A stretch of 64,000 bases of DNA. Origin: Neobacillus paridis. Its GTDB lineage: Bacteria; Bacillota; Bacilli; Bacillales; Cytobacillaceae. Position 1 is the stretch's first letter. Each line of letters opens with the position of its first letter. Location: positions 391,297 to 455,296 of the forward strand of contig NZ_JAESWB010000025.1 in the NCBI RefSeq assembly GCF_016765675.1, written 5' to 3'. Both the position numbers and the translations under genes were made by a program. Positions 19,576 to 28,004 of the stretch are shown piece by piece. The notes under the pieces are model-generated. The model did not search any database. It was given only the letters and a program-made list of their open reading frames with translations, and had not been told where the DNA came from.

Positions 19576-19634
19576 TACTAACTATGGATAAAAATAAAGT
19601 TCTTTTCACAGAATAAGGTCAGGAGGGATTGGCG

Positions 19635-19829
19635 ATGTCACGTATGATTTCATCGATATTAATGATTGGGTCGATTGGCTATTTTATCTACCGCTATCGA
19701 TTCAGAATCATGAACTTACTGCTTGCATCTACCTGGCTGCGCCGGCTTGCAGTTGCATCCATGATGGGGTTACCGGGAGTAAAAAACAAATTAATGCAGT
19801 CTGTATTTGGAAAACCATCTGAATGGTAA
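19635..19829 (+). CDS. Small conserved membrane-associated protein (yqgO position)
   Basis: 64-residue basic protein with one hydrophobic segment at the N-terminus (SSILMIGSIGYFIY) followed by several arginines, so probably a single-pass or peripheral membrane protein. ATG 19635 is chosen because CAGGAGGG ends seven bases before it. It occupies the place of the short yqgO gene ahead of yqgP/gluP in B. subtilis; I am not certain of homology. Its last codons form the left arm of a terminator. Confidence 0.7.
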   Translation: MSRMISSILMIGSIGYFIYRYRFRIMNLLLASTWLRRLAVASMMGLPGVKNKLMQSVFGKPSEW

Positions 19830-19852
19830 ACGCCTCAGATGGTTTTATTTTT
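19811..19852 (+). terminator. Intrinsic terminator overlapping the 3' end of the small membrane protein gene
   Basis: AAAACCATCTGA (19811-19822) pairs with TCAGATGGTTTT (19835-19846), followed by ATTTTTA. The left arm is coding sequence. Confidence 0.85.
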
Positions 19853-19956
19853 AATTCACTGATTTTTAATTGCATTGATAAAGGATGTTTGTTTCATCTC
19901 ACTTCTTGTTTTCGATTATAATGAAAGAAGGAAATATTGTAGAAAGCAGGGGAGAG

Positions 19957-21519
19957 ATGAAGAGTAGAGAGGAATATATTTTTTGGAAATTGGCGCATAG
20001 TTTTATTGCGGACTATGGTTATCGGATTATTCAATTGTTTGAAAATCATCAGGAACTCTGGCTTGAAAAACTTGAAAATAAAGCAGTTCCGATTATTCGG
20101 CTTAGACTTCAGGATTTAGATTGGAGCAATGTTTTACAACGGGATATTGAGTTTACCGCTGCCAATGGTGAACGAGTTCGGCAGCAGCTGAACCGGCGGG
20201 AACTGCCCATTTTAAACCTTTATATTAGTGAATATCCACCCGTTGATGAATATGAATTTCGGATTGAACACCCATATGTGCATCCTCAAGGAAATAAAAC
20301 AACGGTACGGACCATTTTGTTGGCACAAGGTTTGATCGATCAAGGGTTTCAATTTCTATCAGAGGCAATGCAGCACCCGACTCAATTTCCTATCGCTGCG
20401 GAGTATACCGAGTATGACGTTCAGACACTAAAGGCAGAAACTTTATCTTTAGCCATGAATAAAGAAAAAGCCGATAGAGCTATTCTTTTTAACAGCAAGC
20501 CCTTTTTTACATATGTGTTGATCGCCATTCAAGTAGCCGTATTTGTGTTGATGGAAATAAGCGGCGGGAGTACGAATACTTCCACACTTATTAAATTTGG
20601 AGCAAAAGTAAACCAACTCATTTATGATGGAGAGTGGTGGCGCTTTTTTACGCCAATTTTTCTGCATATTGGCTTCTTGCATTTACTGTTTAATACAATG
20701 GCCTTATATTATTTAGGAATCACCGTTGAACGCATCTTTGGCAAACTGCGTTTCTTGTTTATTTATCTCTTTGCCGGGGTAATAGGGTTTATCGCCAGCT
20801 TTATATTTAGCACAAATTTATCTGCCGGCGCCAGCGGAGCGATTTATGGCTGTTTTGGGGCCTTGCTTTATTTCGGTATGATTTATCCCAAATTATTTTC
20901 CCGAACAATGGGCATGAATCTGCTGGTTGTGCTGGGAATTAACCTGATTTTTAGCTTCACGGCGCCTAGTATTGACAATGCTGGTCATTTGGGCGGGTTA
21001 GCAGGCGGCTTTCTGGCTGCAGGTATTGTACATTTTCCAAAGAGAAAGAAATGGCTGTTGCAAATGCTTTTCCTTATTATTTCCGTCGCGATAACGTGGG
21101 GAGCCCTGTCATACGGATATAGTCCGGCAGTCAAATCACAGGATGAAACTTCAGCCCTGATGATGGCCCAAGAATATCTTAAGCAAAAAAATTATGATGC
21201 TGCCTATCGTACGTTAAAAGATTTTGAAAAGAGTGCTGACCAGCCAACGGATAAGACATATTTTCTGTTATCCTATGCAGAAATAAAAAAGGGACTGCTC
21301 CCCGATGCAAAATTACATTTACAAAAAGCGATTAACCTTAATCCAAAATTTCATGAAGCCTATTATAATCTGGCTCTAATCAATCTTGAACAAAATGATA
21401 TAGAAGCAGCGAAGATGAACGCCGAAAAGGCGGCAAAACTGAAACCAGATCGCAATGATTACAAAAACTTGGTGCGGGAAATTAATCAACACCTTCAATC
21501 ATCTGACGCAGGAGAATAG
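19957..21519 (+). CDS. gluP: Rhomboid intramembrane serine protease GluP with TPR tail
   Basis: 520 residues. N-terminal cytoplasmic domain (about 1-175), a rhomboid core of about seven membrane helices (about 180-390) and a C-terminal TPR region (about 405-515). The catalytic Ser is in GASGAIYG (Ser293) and the catalytic His in NAGHLGG (His344). The upstream frame from 19885 has no ribosome binding site. ATG 19957 follows AGGGGAG closely and gives a length near B. subtilis GluP/YqgP (about 507). In B. subtilis this protease acts on membrane proteins including the Mg transporter MgtE. Its 3' end overlaps a convergent gene by 38 bases. Confidence 0.92.
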   Translation: MKSREEYIFWKLAHSFIADYGYRIIQLFENHQELWLEKLENKAVPIIRLRLQDLDWSNVLQRDIEFTAANGERVRQQLNRRELPILNLYISEYPPVDEYEFRIEHPYVHPQGNKTTVRTILLAQGLIDQGFQFLSEAMQHPTQFPIAAEYTEYDVQTLKAETLSLAMNKEKADRAILFNSKPFFTYVLIAIQVAVFVLMEISGGSTNTSTLIKFGAKVNQLIYDGEWWRFFTPIFLHIGFLHLLFNTMALYYLGITVERIFGKLRFLFIYLFAGVIGFIASFIFSTNLSAGASGAIYGCFGALLYFGMIYPKLFSRTMGMNLLVVLGINLIFSFTAPSIDNAGHLGGLAGGFLAAGIVHFPKRKKWLLQMLFLIISVAITWGALSYGYSPAVKSQDETSALMMAQEYLKQKNYDAAYRTLKDFEKSADQPTDKTYFLLSYAEIKKGLLPDAKLHLQKAINLNPKFHEAYYNLALINLEQNDIEAAKMNAEKAAKLKPDRNDYKNLVREINQHLQSSDAGE

Positions 21520-22345
21520 GTTCACCTTTGGCTGTTTCGGTTAACACCAGTAAATGGGTTTTATCTTTTGCTATTAAAATGAGCGGGAGGGTACTGCCTT
21601 TGGGATCTATTATTGTACCATCCTGTTTCTTGATTCCAAGTAAATAATTTTTATAAAGCCCTTCCCACAGACGGCCAATGAACATGGCTGTTTCTTCTTT
21701 GTTAAAACCGGGGAAGTGGTTGCTGGCCATTTTGGAAAAAACATCCAACGGATATACATCATATTCGTCTAGGTGAATGCGGTAGTGCCTGACACCTTTA
21801 TTTAGACTGTATTGCATCATTCGCCGCGTTTGTTCATCCAGGTTGGTTTTCCAACGGTTTTGGGCGGCCGTCTTGGGGGTATGGAAGCCAATATAGCTGT
21901 CTGTAGTTTGCTTGATTACGTATAGCTGATCCTGTGTCATCCGTTGTGCACTGAAAATGTCTTCGCCTTTTTCATGCAATTCAGCATGGTGGAAAGTGAT
22001 TGCTTGCCACAAAGCGTTTTCTAAAGCGGGGATTGCTTTCGTTTGCGATAGGCTGTCCGTATGCTGCTTCCAGTCAGCTAACGTACCAATGAGCCGGCCG
22101 TTCGAATACAACAAGCCGGCATCTTGGCGTAAATAAGCTTGGCGGTCAAGTGTTGAGTGAATCCTCCATAAAATTTTTTGCCCGGTTAGGTTAAGTGAAG
22201 TACTGGCGGTTTTAAACGTAACATTTGTCGCAATTGGAAAGAAGGTAATACTTTCAAGTGCTTTCGGTTGTTTTAGATGCTCTTTAATTGTATAAAATGC
22301 CGAGAAAAGAATCATCATCCCGACTAAAATGTAAACCCTTTTCAT
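21482..22345 (-). CDS. Uncharacterised membrane-anchored protein convergent to gluP
   Basis: 287 residues, family not recognised. A single N-terminal hydrophobic segment (MKRVYILVGMMILFSAFYTI) suggests a signal anchor with the remainder outside the membrane. ATG 22345 is chosen over 22357 because GGGAAGG abuts the earlier ATG and is about 12 bases from this one. Its last 38 bases run antisense through the end of gluP, so transcription of the two could interfere. No conserved catalytic motif is obvious. Confidence 0.65.
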   Translation of the reverse strand: MKRVYILVGMMILFSAFYTIKEHLKQPKALESITFFPIATNVTFKTASTSLNLTGQKILWRIHSTLDRQAYLRQDAGLLYSNGRLIGTLADWKQHTDSLSQTKAIPALENALWQAITFHHAELHEKGEDIFSAQRMTQDQLYVIKQTTDSYIGFHTPKTAAQNRWKTNLDEQTRRMMQYSLNKGVRHYRIHLDEYDVYPLDVFSKMASNHFPGFNKEETAMFIGRLWEGLYKNYLLGIKKQDGTIIDPKGSTLPLILIAKDKTHLLVLTETAKGEPILLRQMIEGVD

Positions 22346-22451
22346 TTTTGCTTTCATCCTTCCCGGGACAGAGATGTGTTTGTCCTACTATTGTTATATG
22401 GGAAAATGAAGCAGCCAATGACAAGAAAAGGACAATTTCATGACTATTAAT

Positions 22452-22530
22452 GTTTCTTTCCGATGTCGCATACATTCAACTAGGACTCATGAACGTCCTT
22501 AAGGACTTGCCAGTCGGCAAGTTTTCAATT
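22452..22530. repeat. Double-hairpin dispersed repeat, copy A
   Basis: About 79 bp that recur at 25253-25331 in the same orientation. Shared core blocks are ATGTCGCATA, ACTCATGAA/CCTCATGAA, CGTCCTT, AGGACTTGCCAGTCGGC and AGT.TTCA. It holds two small hairpins: GTCCT/AGGAC and CTTGCC-AGTC-GGCAAG. Looks like a REP-type element. Confidence 0.7.
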
Positions 22531-22655
22531 AAACATGAAAGAGTATATTGCCCTTGAGGATTCGTTTTGTCATAGGTTATACTTTGAATGGAAAGAGGGC
22601 TCAGTATTACGTTATTATCTTCAAGCTGTTTACGGGCGACCGCCAAAAAGGTCAT
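22476..22655 (-). CDS. Possible small or truncated ORF ending inside the repeat
   Basis: 59-codon minus-strand frame beginning MTFLAVARKQLEDNN, with GGAG six bases before the ATG and a plausible amino-acid pattern. Its last part (NLPTGKSLRTFMSPS) is encoded by the dispersed repeat, so it could be a gene whose 3' end was replaced by the repeat, or chance coding. The opposite strand also has a protein-like stretch here. No family recognised. Confidence 0.22.
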   Translation of the reverse strand: MTFLAVARKQLEDNNVILSPLSIQSITYDKTNPQGQYTLSCLIENLPTGKSLRTFMSPS

Positions 22656-22712
22656 TTGCTTCTCCGCTTTAAGGGTAACAAAGAAGAAATGAAAGGCAGG
22701 TGGCACATTTCA

Positions 22713-22922
22713 ATGAAAACAATCTATGATATACAGCAGTATCTTAAACAATTTGGGACAATCATTTATATTGGTGATCGGATTGCGGACCTTGAATTAA
22801 TGGAAGTGGAATTAAAGGAATTGTATCAATCACAATTAATCGAACCTCGTGAATACCAGAGCGCCCTTTTGCTGTTAAGACATGAAATCCAAATGGAAAA
22901 AGATAAAAGACAGGTGAAATAA
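22713..22922 (+). CDS. yqgQ: YqgQ family protein (DUF910)
   Basis: 69-residue cytoplasmic protein of the YqgQ/DUF910 family, a small three-helix protein of unknown function that resembles nucleic-acid-binding folds. ATG 22713 has AGGTGG upstream; the longer frame from 22548 runs through non-coding sequence. The gene is directly followed by glcK (next start two bases after the stop), as in B. subtilis. Confidence 0.88.
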   Translation: MKTIYDIQQYLKQFGTIIYIGDRIADLELMEVELKELYQSQLIEPREYQSALLLLRHEIQMEKDKRQVK

Positions 22923-22923
22923 G

Positions 22924-23898
22924 TTGACAAAACAATGGATAGCCGGCGTTGATTTAGGTGGCACGACCACTAAGATTGCTTTCATAACATTGGACGGAGA
23001 AATTATTGAGAAATGGGAAATCCCCACAGACAATACTGATAAAGGAAAAAATATAACGAGAAATATTGCTAATTCAATCACTGAAAAGCTGGGAAACCTG
23101 GGTCAGAAGAAGGATCAGCTGCTTGGTGTTGGTATGGGAGCACCGGGACCTGTGGATTATAAAACAGGTGTCATCTTAAATGCAGTAAACTTGGGCTGGC
23201 ATGATAATTTTCCGCTAAAGGATTATCTTGAAGCAGCGACAGCGCTTCCGGCCATCATTGAAAATGATGCCAACTGTGCTGCTTTAGGCGAGATGTGGAA
23301 GGGTGCCGGGAATGGGGCAAAGGAACTTGTTTGTGTCACCTTAGGAACTGGGGTTGGCGGTGGTGTCATCACCAACGGAAAGATAGTCCAAGGAATGAAT
23401 GGTGCTGCGGGTGAAATCGGTCATATTACCGTTATTCCTTCTGGGGGGGCTCAGTGTAACTGTGGAAAGACAGGCTGTCTGGAAACAGTGGCTTCTGCAA
23501 CCGGAATTGTTAGGTTAGCGAAGGAAGTACTTGCAAAGCCGACAATGGCAGGGGAACTTGCCGAAAAATATACGGCCAATGGCTATATTTCGGCAAAAGA
23601 TGTCTTCGATTGTGCCCGAAATCAGGATGTATTAGCTAATCATGTTTTGGATGAGGTCGCTTTCTATTTAGGATTGGCATTGGCCAACATCGCTAATACC
23701 TTAAATCCAGAAAAAATCGTTCTGGGCGGCGGTGTTTCAAAAGCAGGCAATATCTTGCTGAAAGCTGTAAGAGAACAATTTGAACGTTTTGCCTTTTCCG
23801 CGGTACGCGCCTCAACAAAGCTGACACTTGCTACATTAGGGAATGATGCCGGAGTAATCGGTGCCGCCTGGTTGATAAAAGAAAAGATTGAAAGCTAA
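22924..23898 (+). CDS. glcK: Glucokinase, ROK family
   Basis: 324-residue ATP-dependent glucokinase making glucose-6-phosphate. ATP-binding GVDLGGTTTKIAF at the start, catalytic Asp in ENDANCAALGE (about 115), GTGVGGG and the ROK zinc motif CNCGKTGCLE (about 178-187). The start is TTG 22924 with ACAGGTGAAA upstream, as no ATG fits. Coupled to yqgQ; a terminator follows. Confidence 0.95.
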   Translation: MTKQWIAGVDLGGTTTKIAFITLDGEIIEKWEIPTDNTDKGKNITRNIANSITEKLGNLGQKKDQLLGVGMGAPGPVDYKTGVILNAVNLGWHDNFPLKDYLEAATALPAIIENDANCAALGEMWKGAGNGAKELVCVTLGTGVGGGVITNGKIVQGMNGAAGEIGHITVIPSGGAQCNCGKTGCLETVASATGIVRLAKEVLAKPTMAGELAEKYTANGYISAKDVFDCARNQDVLANHVLDEVAFYLGLALANIANTLNPEKIVLGGGVSKAGNILLKAVREQFERFAFSAVRASTKLTLATLGNDAGVIGAAWLIKEKIES

Positions 23899-23923
23899 AA
23901 AGCCTGCCTGCAGGCTTTTTATT
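23897..23923 (+). terminator. Intrinsic terminator of glcK
   Basis: AAAAAGCCTG / CAGGCTTTTT stem around a CCTG loop, then ATTT. Confidence 0.88.
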
Positions 23924-24039
23924 TGGATAATCTTAAATGTAGGACTTATTTCCTGTCTCTGAAATAATTCAGAAAAATTTGAAACATATTTGCCATTTTA
24001 TTCGTATTAATAGATAGAGAAAATTGGGGGAGGGGGAAA

Positions 24040-25176
24040 ATGCTTCGATTACATAAAAACTTGTCTGATTTGGCGATTCTTTTTGTTGTAATACCCCTGC
24101 TATTAAGTGCCTGCATGCAACAGGAACCGGAAAAACCAAAAGTGAGTGTTCCGGTGGCAACTGAAAAAACCAAAGACATTCCTGCTTCACATGTTAGGGA
24201 ATGGAAATTACCGATTGCCATTCCAGAAGGTGAATTTGATAAAATTGCTGGCTGGCTTACAGATACCCAAATTCTTTACATAACCAATCTTCAGCAATCA
24301 TCAAATGTCTATCGCTATGATCTTTTATCGGGAAAAAGCGAATTGATTTTTCATAGTGATCATCCTATCGTTTCCTTGCAGATCAGCCCTGCCAAAAAGT
24401 ATCTGTTAATTCACTCTTCTCCTTCAACATACGAGGGAGTGGTCACAATTATTGATATGAATGGAACAGTGCTGCTTAAGAAAGTACTTGTTTCTCATGA
24501 ATTAGCATATGAATGGAATCCTTATGATGAGTCGAAAGTACTGATTACTGAATTTGCCGAGGATTGGACCTTTAAAGTACTATTAATGGATCTAAAAAAT
24601 AATGAGACTACTAAGCTTTCCCTGTCACAGCCTTTTATAAAGTGGTTGTCTCAAACCCAACTGGCCTATGTAAATTGGGATAAGGAACAACCTGTATTAG
24701 TTGCCCCGCTGATCAGGAAGGACTTAAAGACAGGAAAAGAGACACCTTTGTTTAAGGATCTGATCCAATTCTCAGCATTTCCTCATCTGCTGATGACAAT
24801 AACAGTCAACGATCAACAACGATCCAATGCGATTTATTCCTTCTATGATCGAGAGTTTAAGCAATTATTTTCATTTTCAATTCCTCAATTGACAAAGTTT
24901 TCAGATTGGCTGGTTCCTTATTTTGATTATAACGAATCCAGTGGGAGCTTCATTACCCTCCAGCCAAGAAATAGTGGGGAGGCGGACACCTATACTGGCG
25001 GTTTTGACCTTGTGAAATATAATCTTAACAAAGAGGAGAAACAACTCATCATGGGGGGCTTGGAAAATGAGCCAGTAATTTTTGCTCCTTCCGGAGAAGC
25101 GCTTCTATACGGCAATCGTTTTGAAAAAATAATTGATCTTCATGAAAGAAAACTTTATCAGGCCTTAAAGGAATAA
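24040..25176 (+). CDS. yqgU: YqgU-like lipoprotein, beta-propeller-like
   Basis: 378-residue predicted lipoprotein. The signal peptide ends in LLSAC (lipidated Cys at about residue 26) followed by an MQQEPEKP linker. The rest has recurring blocks of the kind seen in WD40/TolB-like propellers (SNVYRYDLLSGKSELIF, ISPAKKYLLIHS, FAPSGEALLYG). Position between glcK and yqgW/X fits B. subtilis yqgU. Role unknown; probably surface-exposed. GGGGGAGGGGG lies ahead of the ATG. Confidence 0.72.
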   Translation: MLRLHKNLSDLAILFVVIPLLLSACMQQEPEKPKVSVPVATEKTKDIPASHVREWKLPIAIPEGEFDKIAGWLTDTQILYITNLQQSSNVYRYDLLSGKSELIFHSDHPIVSLQISPAKKYLLIHSSPSTYEGVVTIIDMNGTVLLKKVLVSHELAYEWNPYDESKVLITEFAEDWTFKVLLMDLKNNETTKLSLSQPFIKWLSQTQLAYVNWDKEQPVLVAPLIRKDLKTGKETPLFKDLIQFSAFPHLLMTITVNDQQRSNAIYSFYDREFKQLFSFSIPQLTKFSDWLVPYFDYNESSGSFITLQPRNSGEADTYTGGFDLVKYNLNKEEKQLIMGGLENEPVIFAPSGEALLYGNRFEKIIDLHERKLYQALKE

Positions 25177-25182
25177 GGAGTT

Positions 25183-25213
25183 AAAAAAAGACTGTCGCTG
25201 GACAGTCTTTTTG
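25183..25213 (+). terminator. Intrinsic terminator after yqgU
   Basis: AAAAAGACTGTC / GACAGTCTTTTT stem with a short loop and T-run. Confidence 0.88.
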
Positions 25214-25252
25214 CAGGAACAAGACCTATACCTGTTCCGAAGGCGCTTGCAC

Positions 25253-25331
25253 TTTTCTTTCCTATGTCGCATAAATTCAACAACGCCTCATGAATCGTCC
25301 TTCAGGACTTGCCAGTCGGCGAGTGTTCATT
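25253..25331. repeat. Double-hairpin dispersed repeat, copy B
   Basis: Second copy of the element at 22452-22530, same orientation. Differences from copy A keep both hairpins: GTCCT-TC-AGGAC, and CTTGCC-AGTC-GGCGAG, where the A-to-G change still pairs as a wobble. It fills the gap between the convergent yqgU and yqgW genes. Confidence 0.7.
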
Positions 25332-25507
25332 TAATGAGTTCCTGTTGGAAATCCTGAATGAATAACAGTCATAACGGTAAACCAGCCAAAAACAGCAAAT
25401 GAAGCAATTCCCCAAAATGCCCCTAAAAGATTTTTATTCTTTAGGGCAGTGAATGCACCAATTGCTGCAAGCAGCGTAACTAACCCAAAAATAATAACTA
25501 ATCCCAT
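25331..25507 (-). CDS. yqgW: Small DUF2759 membrane protein
   Basis: 58-residue protein with two membrane helices (GLVIIFGLVTLLAAIGAF and LGAFWGIASFAVFGWFTV), the pattern of the DUF2759/YqgW family of Bacillaceae. ATG 25507 has AAGGGGGATT before it; the frame opening at 25537 includes that site and is rejected. Divergent from yqgX. Function unknown. Confidence 0.82.
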   Translation of the reverse strand: MGLVIIFGLVTLLAAIGAFTALKNKNLLGAFWGIASFAVFGWFTVMTVIHSGFPTGTH

Positions 25508-25727
25508 GAATAATCCCCCTTTATGGCTATTGCCCATTGTTAGAAAAAATTATGTAACAATATTATATACATTCCTTTCCTATTTTATATTTTTTTCTGA
25601 CATTTGTCGAGGATAAAAAAGTAATATTCATAAGCGGCTTTGATTTAGCCATGATGATTTCTTTTTTTCTTTTGCTGAATAGTGTTAAAATAAGTATTAT
25701 CGTCATTCCAATTTGGAGGTACCGTTC

Positions 25728-26366
25728 ATGAAATGGCAACAACTTCCCTTAGGGAGCTTACAAACAAATTGCTATATCGTCGAGAATCCTGATCGCTCGT
25801 GTTTAATCTTCGATCCGGGCGGTGAAGCGAAGAAACTGATCAGTTTACTTCAATCCAGAAGCTTAAAACCGTTAGCAATATTATTAACCCATGCTCATTT
25901 TGATCATATCGGTGCTGTAGAAGAAATTCGCGAAACGTACCATATTCCAGTTTATGTTCATAAACAGGAGGAAAAATGGCTTTTGGACCCAGCTTTAAAT
26001 GGATCGCAGTTTTTTTCTGTGATCGAACCTATTAAAGTGAATCCTGCTGATCAGCTGATTCAAAATGAAGGGAAAATGAAAATTGCTGACTTTACGATGA
26101 CGGTTTTTCATACACCAGGCCATTCACCAGGAAGTGTCTCATATTATTTTGAGAATGAAGGAGTCGTCATCGCGGGGGATGCCTTGTTTCAAGGCAGTAT
26201 CGGCCGTACCGATTTGCCGGGCGGAAATCAATCGATGTTGTTGAAGAGTATTCATGATAAACTTTTAACACTTCCGGAGGAAACGTATGTATTACCTGGT
26301 CATGGGGGAGTGACTACGATTGCCGCGGAAATGGATAGCAATCCGTTCTTGAATGGTTTTTTATAA
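25728..26366 (+). CDS. yqgX: Metallo-beta-lactamase fold hydrolase, hydroxyacylglutathione hydrolase-like
   Basis: 212-residue glyoxalase II-like hydrolase. The metal site shows THAHFDHIGAV (HxHxDH), the metal His in HTPGHSPGS, the bridging Asp in IAGDALF and the final His in LPGHGG. Bacilli lack glutathione, so the natural thiol ester is probably based on bacillithiol or another thiol. ATG 25728 is chosen because TTGGAGGT lies just upstream; the TTG at 25713 is inside that site. A terminator follows. Confidence 0.9.
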   Translation: MKWQQLPLGSLQTNCYIVENPDRSCLIFDPGGEAKKLISLLQSRSLKPLAILLTHAHFDHIGAVEEIRETYHIPVYVHKQEEKWLLDPALNGSQFFSVIEPIKVNPADQLIQNEGKMKIADFTMTVFHTPGHSPGSVSYYFENEGVVIAGDALFQGSIGRTDLPGGNQSMLLKSIHDKLLTLPEETYVLPGHGGVTTIAAEMDSNPFLNGFL

Positions 26367-26414
26367 AGAGGATCGCTAAGACTCCTGCAATCTGATAGGC
26401 CCAAACTGCCAATA

Positions 26415-26445
26415 GAAAAGCCCTTCTTATGTGAAGGGCTTTTCT
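26415..26445 (+). terminator. Intrinsic terminator after yqgX
   Basis: GAAAAGCCCTTC / GAAGGGCTTTTC 12-bp perfect stem, 6-base loop, short T-run. Confidence 0.85.
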
Positions 26446-26553
26446 GGGGGATGTTCTATTCATGTAATGGGAGGGGATATTGTTAAGCTACTACATTTAC
26501 AATATAATAAAGTTTTCACTATGTCAATAGTGTTAATGTAAAAAGGAGTATGT

Positions 26554-27642
26554 ATGATTCCCTATTTAGAAAAGTTAATTTTAGATTCACCCGGTCATTT
26601 AATAACCTATGCTGACTTCATGTCCGCAGCCCTCTATCATCCGGAATACGGCTATTATATGAAAGCAAAACAAAAAATAGGCCGCCAAGGAGATTTTATT
26701 ACTACCAGTAATATTTCTGATGTCTATGGAAGATTGATGGCTAAGTGGTTTGCTGCCCTGTGTAAAAAGACGAAGATTCCCTATTATTTTTGCGAGATTG
26801 GTGCCGGTAATGGCCGCTTTGCACATGCATTTTTGCAAGAGTGGACAGCCACGATCAAGACACCCATACAATACATAATCATTGAGACCAGTCCCTATCA
26901 TCGAATGCTGCAAAAAGAATTGTTAGAACCATTTCCATTCGTTTCTCAATATGAACGTTTAGCTGATTTGAATTCAATGGAGGGGATGATTTTTTCTAAT
27001 GAGCTTTTTGATGCATTACCGGTCCATGTCATTGAAAAAGAAAATGCCCAGCTGTTTGAAATCATGATTGGGATGAAAGCTGATCAGCTAATTGAACATA
27101 AAGTGCCTTTAACAAATCAAGAGATTATTTCTTTTTTGCAGGAAAATCAAATTGATTTACTAGAACGGCAACGGCTGGAGATTCCCCTAGCAATGAACGA
27201 TATGCTGCAACAAATTGCCTCAGCTTTGATAAGAGGAATAGTGGTGACGGCGGATTATGGTTATACAAGAGAGGAATGGATGGATCCGCGGAGAGCGAGA
27301 GGGAGCTTAAGAGGGTTTTATCAGCATCAGCTGATTGATAACGTGCTTCTGCATCCCGGTGAAATGGATATTACCAGCCATATCCATATTGATCATTTGA
27401 TTCAAAAAGGTAACGACCTCAATCTGCAATTTGTAACAAAGCTGAGACAGGATGAATTTTTGTTAAAAGCCGGAATTTTAAAGGAATTAGAGGATCATTA
27501 TGACCCGAACCCGTTTTCAGAAGTGAGCAGGCGAAACAGGGCGATTCGCAGCCTAATTATGCCCGGTGGAATCAGTTCCTATTTTCAGATTGTTATCCAG
27601 CAAAAAGGATTAAATCATATGAGTGATGCTATTTTGTCATGA
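26554..27642 (+). CDS. SAM-dependent methyltransferase, MidA/NDUFAF7 family (COG1565)
   Basis: 362-residue class I methyltransferase of the DUF185 family. After ADFMSAALYHPEYGYY and GRQGDFITT (family hallmark near 20-50) comes the SAM loop EIGAGNGRFAHAFL (about 88-101), then SNELFDALPVHV (about 149-160). The mitochondrial homologue methylates an arginine of complex I; the bacterial substrate is not known. AAAAGGAG lies before the ATG. Confidence 0.88.
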   Translation: MIPYLEKLILDSPGHLITYADFMSAALYHPEYGYYMKAKQKIGRQGDFITTSNISDVYGRLMAKWFAALCKKTKIPYYFCEIGAGNGRFAHAFLQEWTATIKTPIQYIIIETSPYHRMLQKELLEPFPFVSQYERLADLNSMEGMIFSNELFDALPVHVIEKENAQLFEIMIGMKADQLIEHKVPLTNQEIISFLQENQIDLLERQRLEIPLAMNDMLQQIASALIRGIVVTADYGYTREEWMDPRRARGSLRGFYQHQLIDNVLLHPGEMDITSHIHIDHLIQKGNDLNLQFVTKLRQDEFLLKAGILKELEDHYDPNPFSEVSRRNRAIRSLIMPGGISSYFQIVIQQKGLNHMSDAILS

Positions 27643-27676
27643 AAAAACGCCGGAAATTTATCCGGCGTTTCTTTTA
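27643..27676. terminator. Bidirectional terminator between the methyltransferase gene and yqgY
   Basis: AAACGCCGGA / TCCGGCGTTT stem with A-run on the left and T-run on the right, so it can stop transcripts from both converging genes. Confidence 0.88.
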
Positions 27677-27680
27677 AAAC

Positions 27681-27920
27681 TTACTGTCCACCCAATGGCA
27701 TCATGAACGTAGTCCAGTATGTGAAGCCCGCAAAGAAAATGGTCAGATAGGCCCCAAACACATACATATACATACGCTCAGAAAGTTTTAGATAGCTTAG
27801 CAGGACAAAGAAACCAGTTTGAGCTAAGAAAAGCATGGCTGTTTTATCCATACCACCTAGAAAAAACATGACCGTAAAAATGCCTGTCCAGAAACCACAA
27901 ACTCTAAACATGCGATCCAT
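27681..27920 (-). CDS. yqgY: DUF2626 membrane protein
   Basis: 79-residue membrane protein with two or three hydrophobic segments (WTGIFTVMFFLGG, AMLFLAQTGFFVLLSYL, YVFGAYLTIFFAGFTYW), matching the DUF2626/YqgY family. AAAGGAGGGG lies before the ATG on the minus strand. Function unknown. Confidence 0.85.
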   Translation of the reverse strand: MDRMFRVCGFWTGIFTVMFFLGGMDKTAMLFLAQTGFFVLLSYLKLSERMYMYVFGAYLTIFFAGFTYWTTFMMPLGGQ

Positions 27921-28004
27921 ATGTATCCCCTCCTTTTACCCTACGATACCATCAATACAATATTATAAAGTAAAAGTCGGCAGAATGTAAATAATGGTTT
28001 CGTA

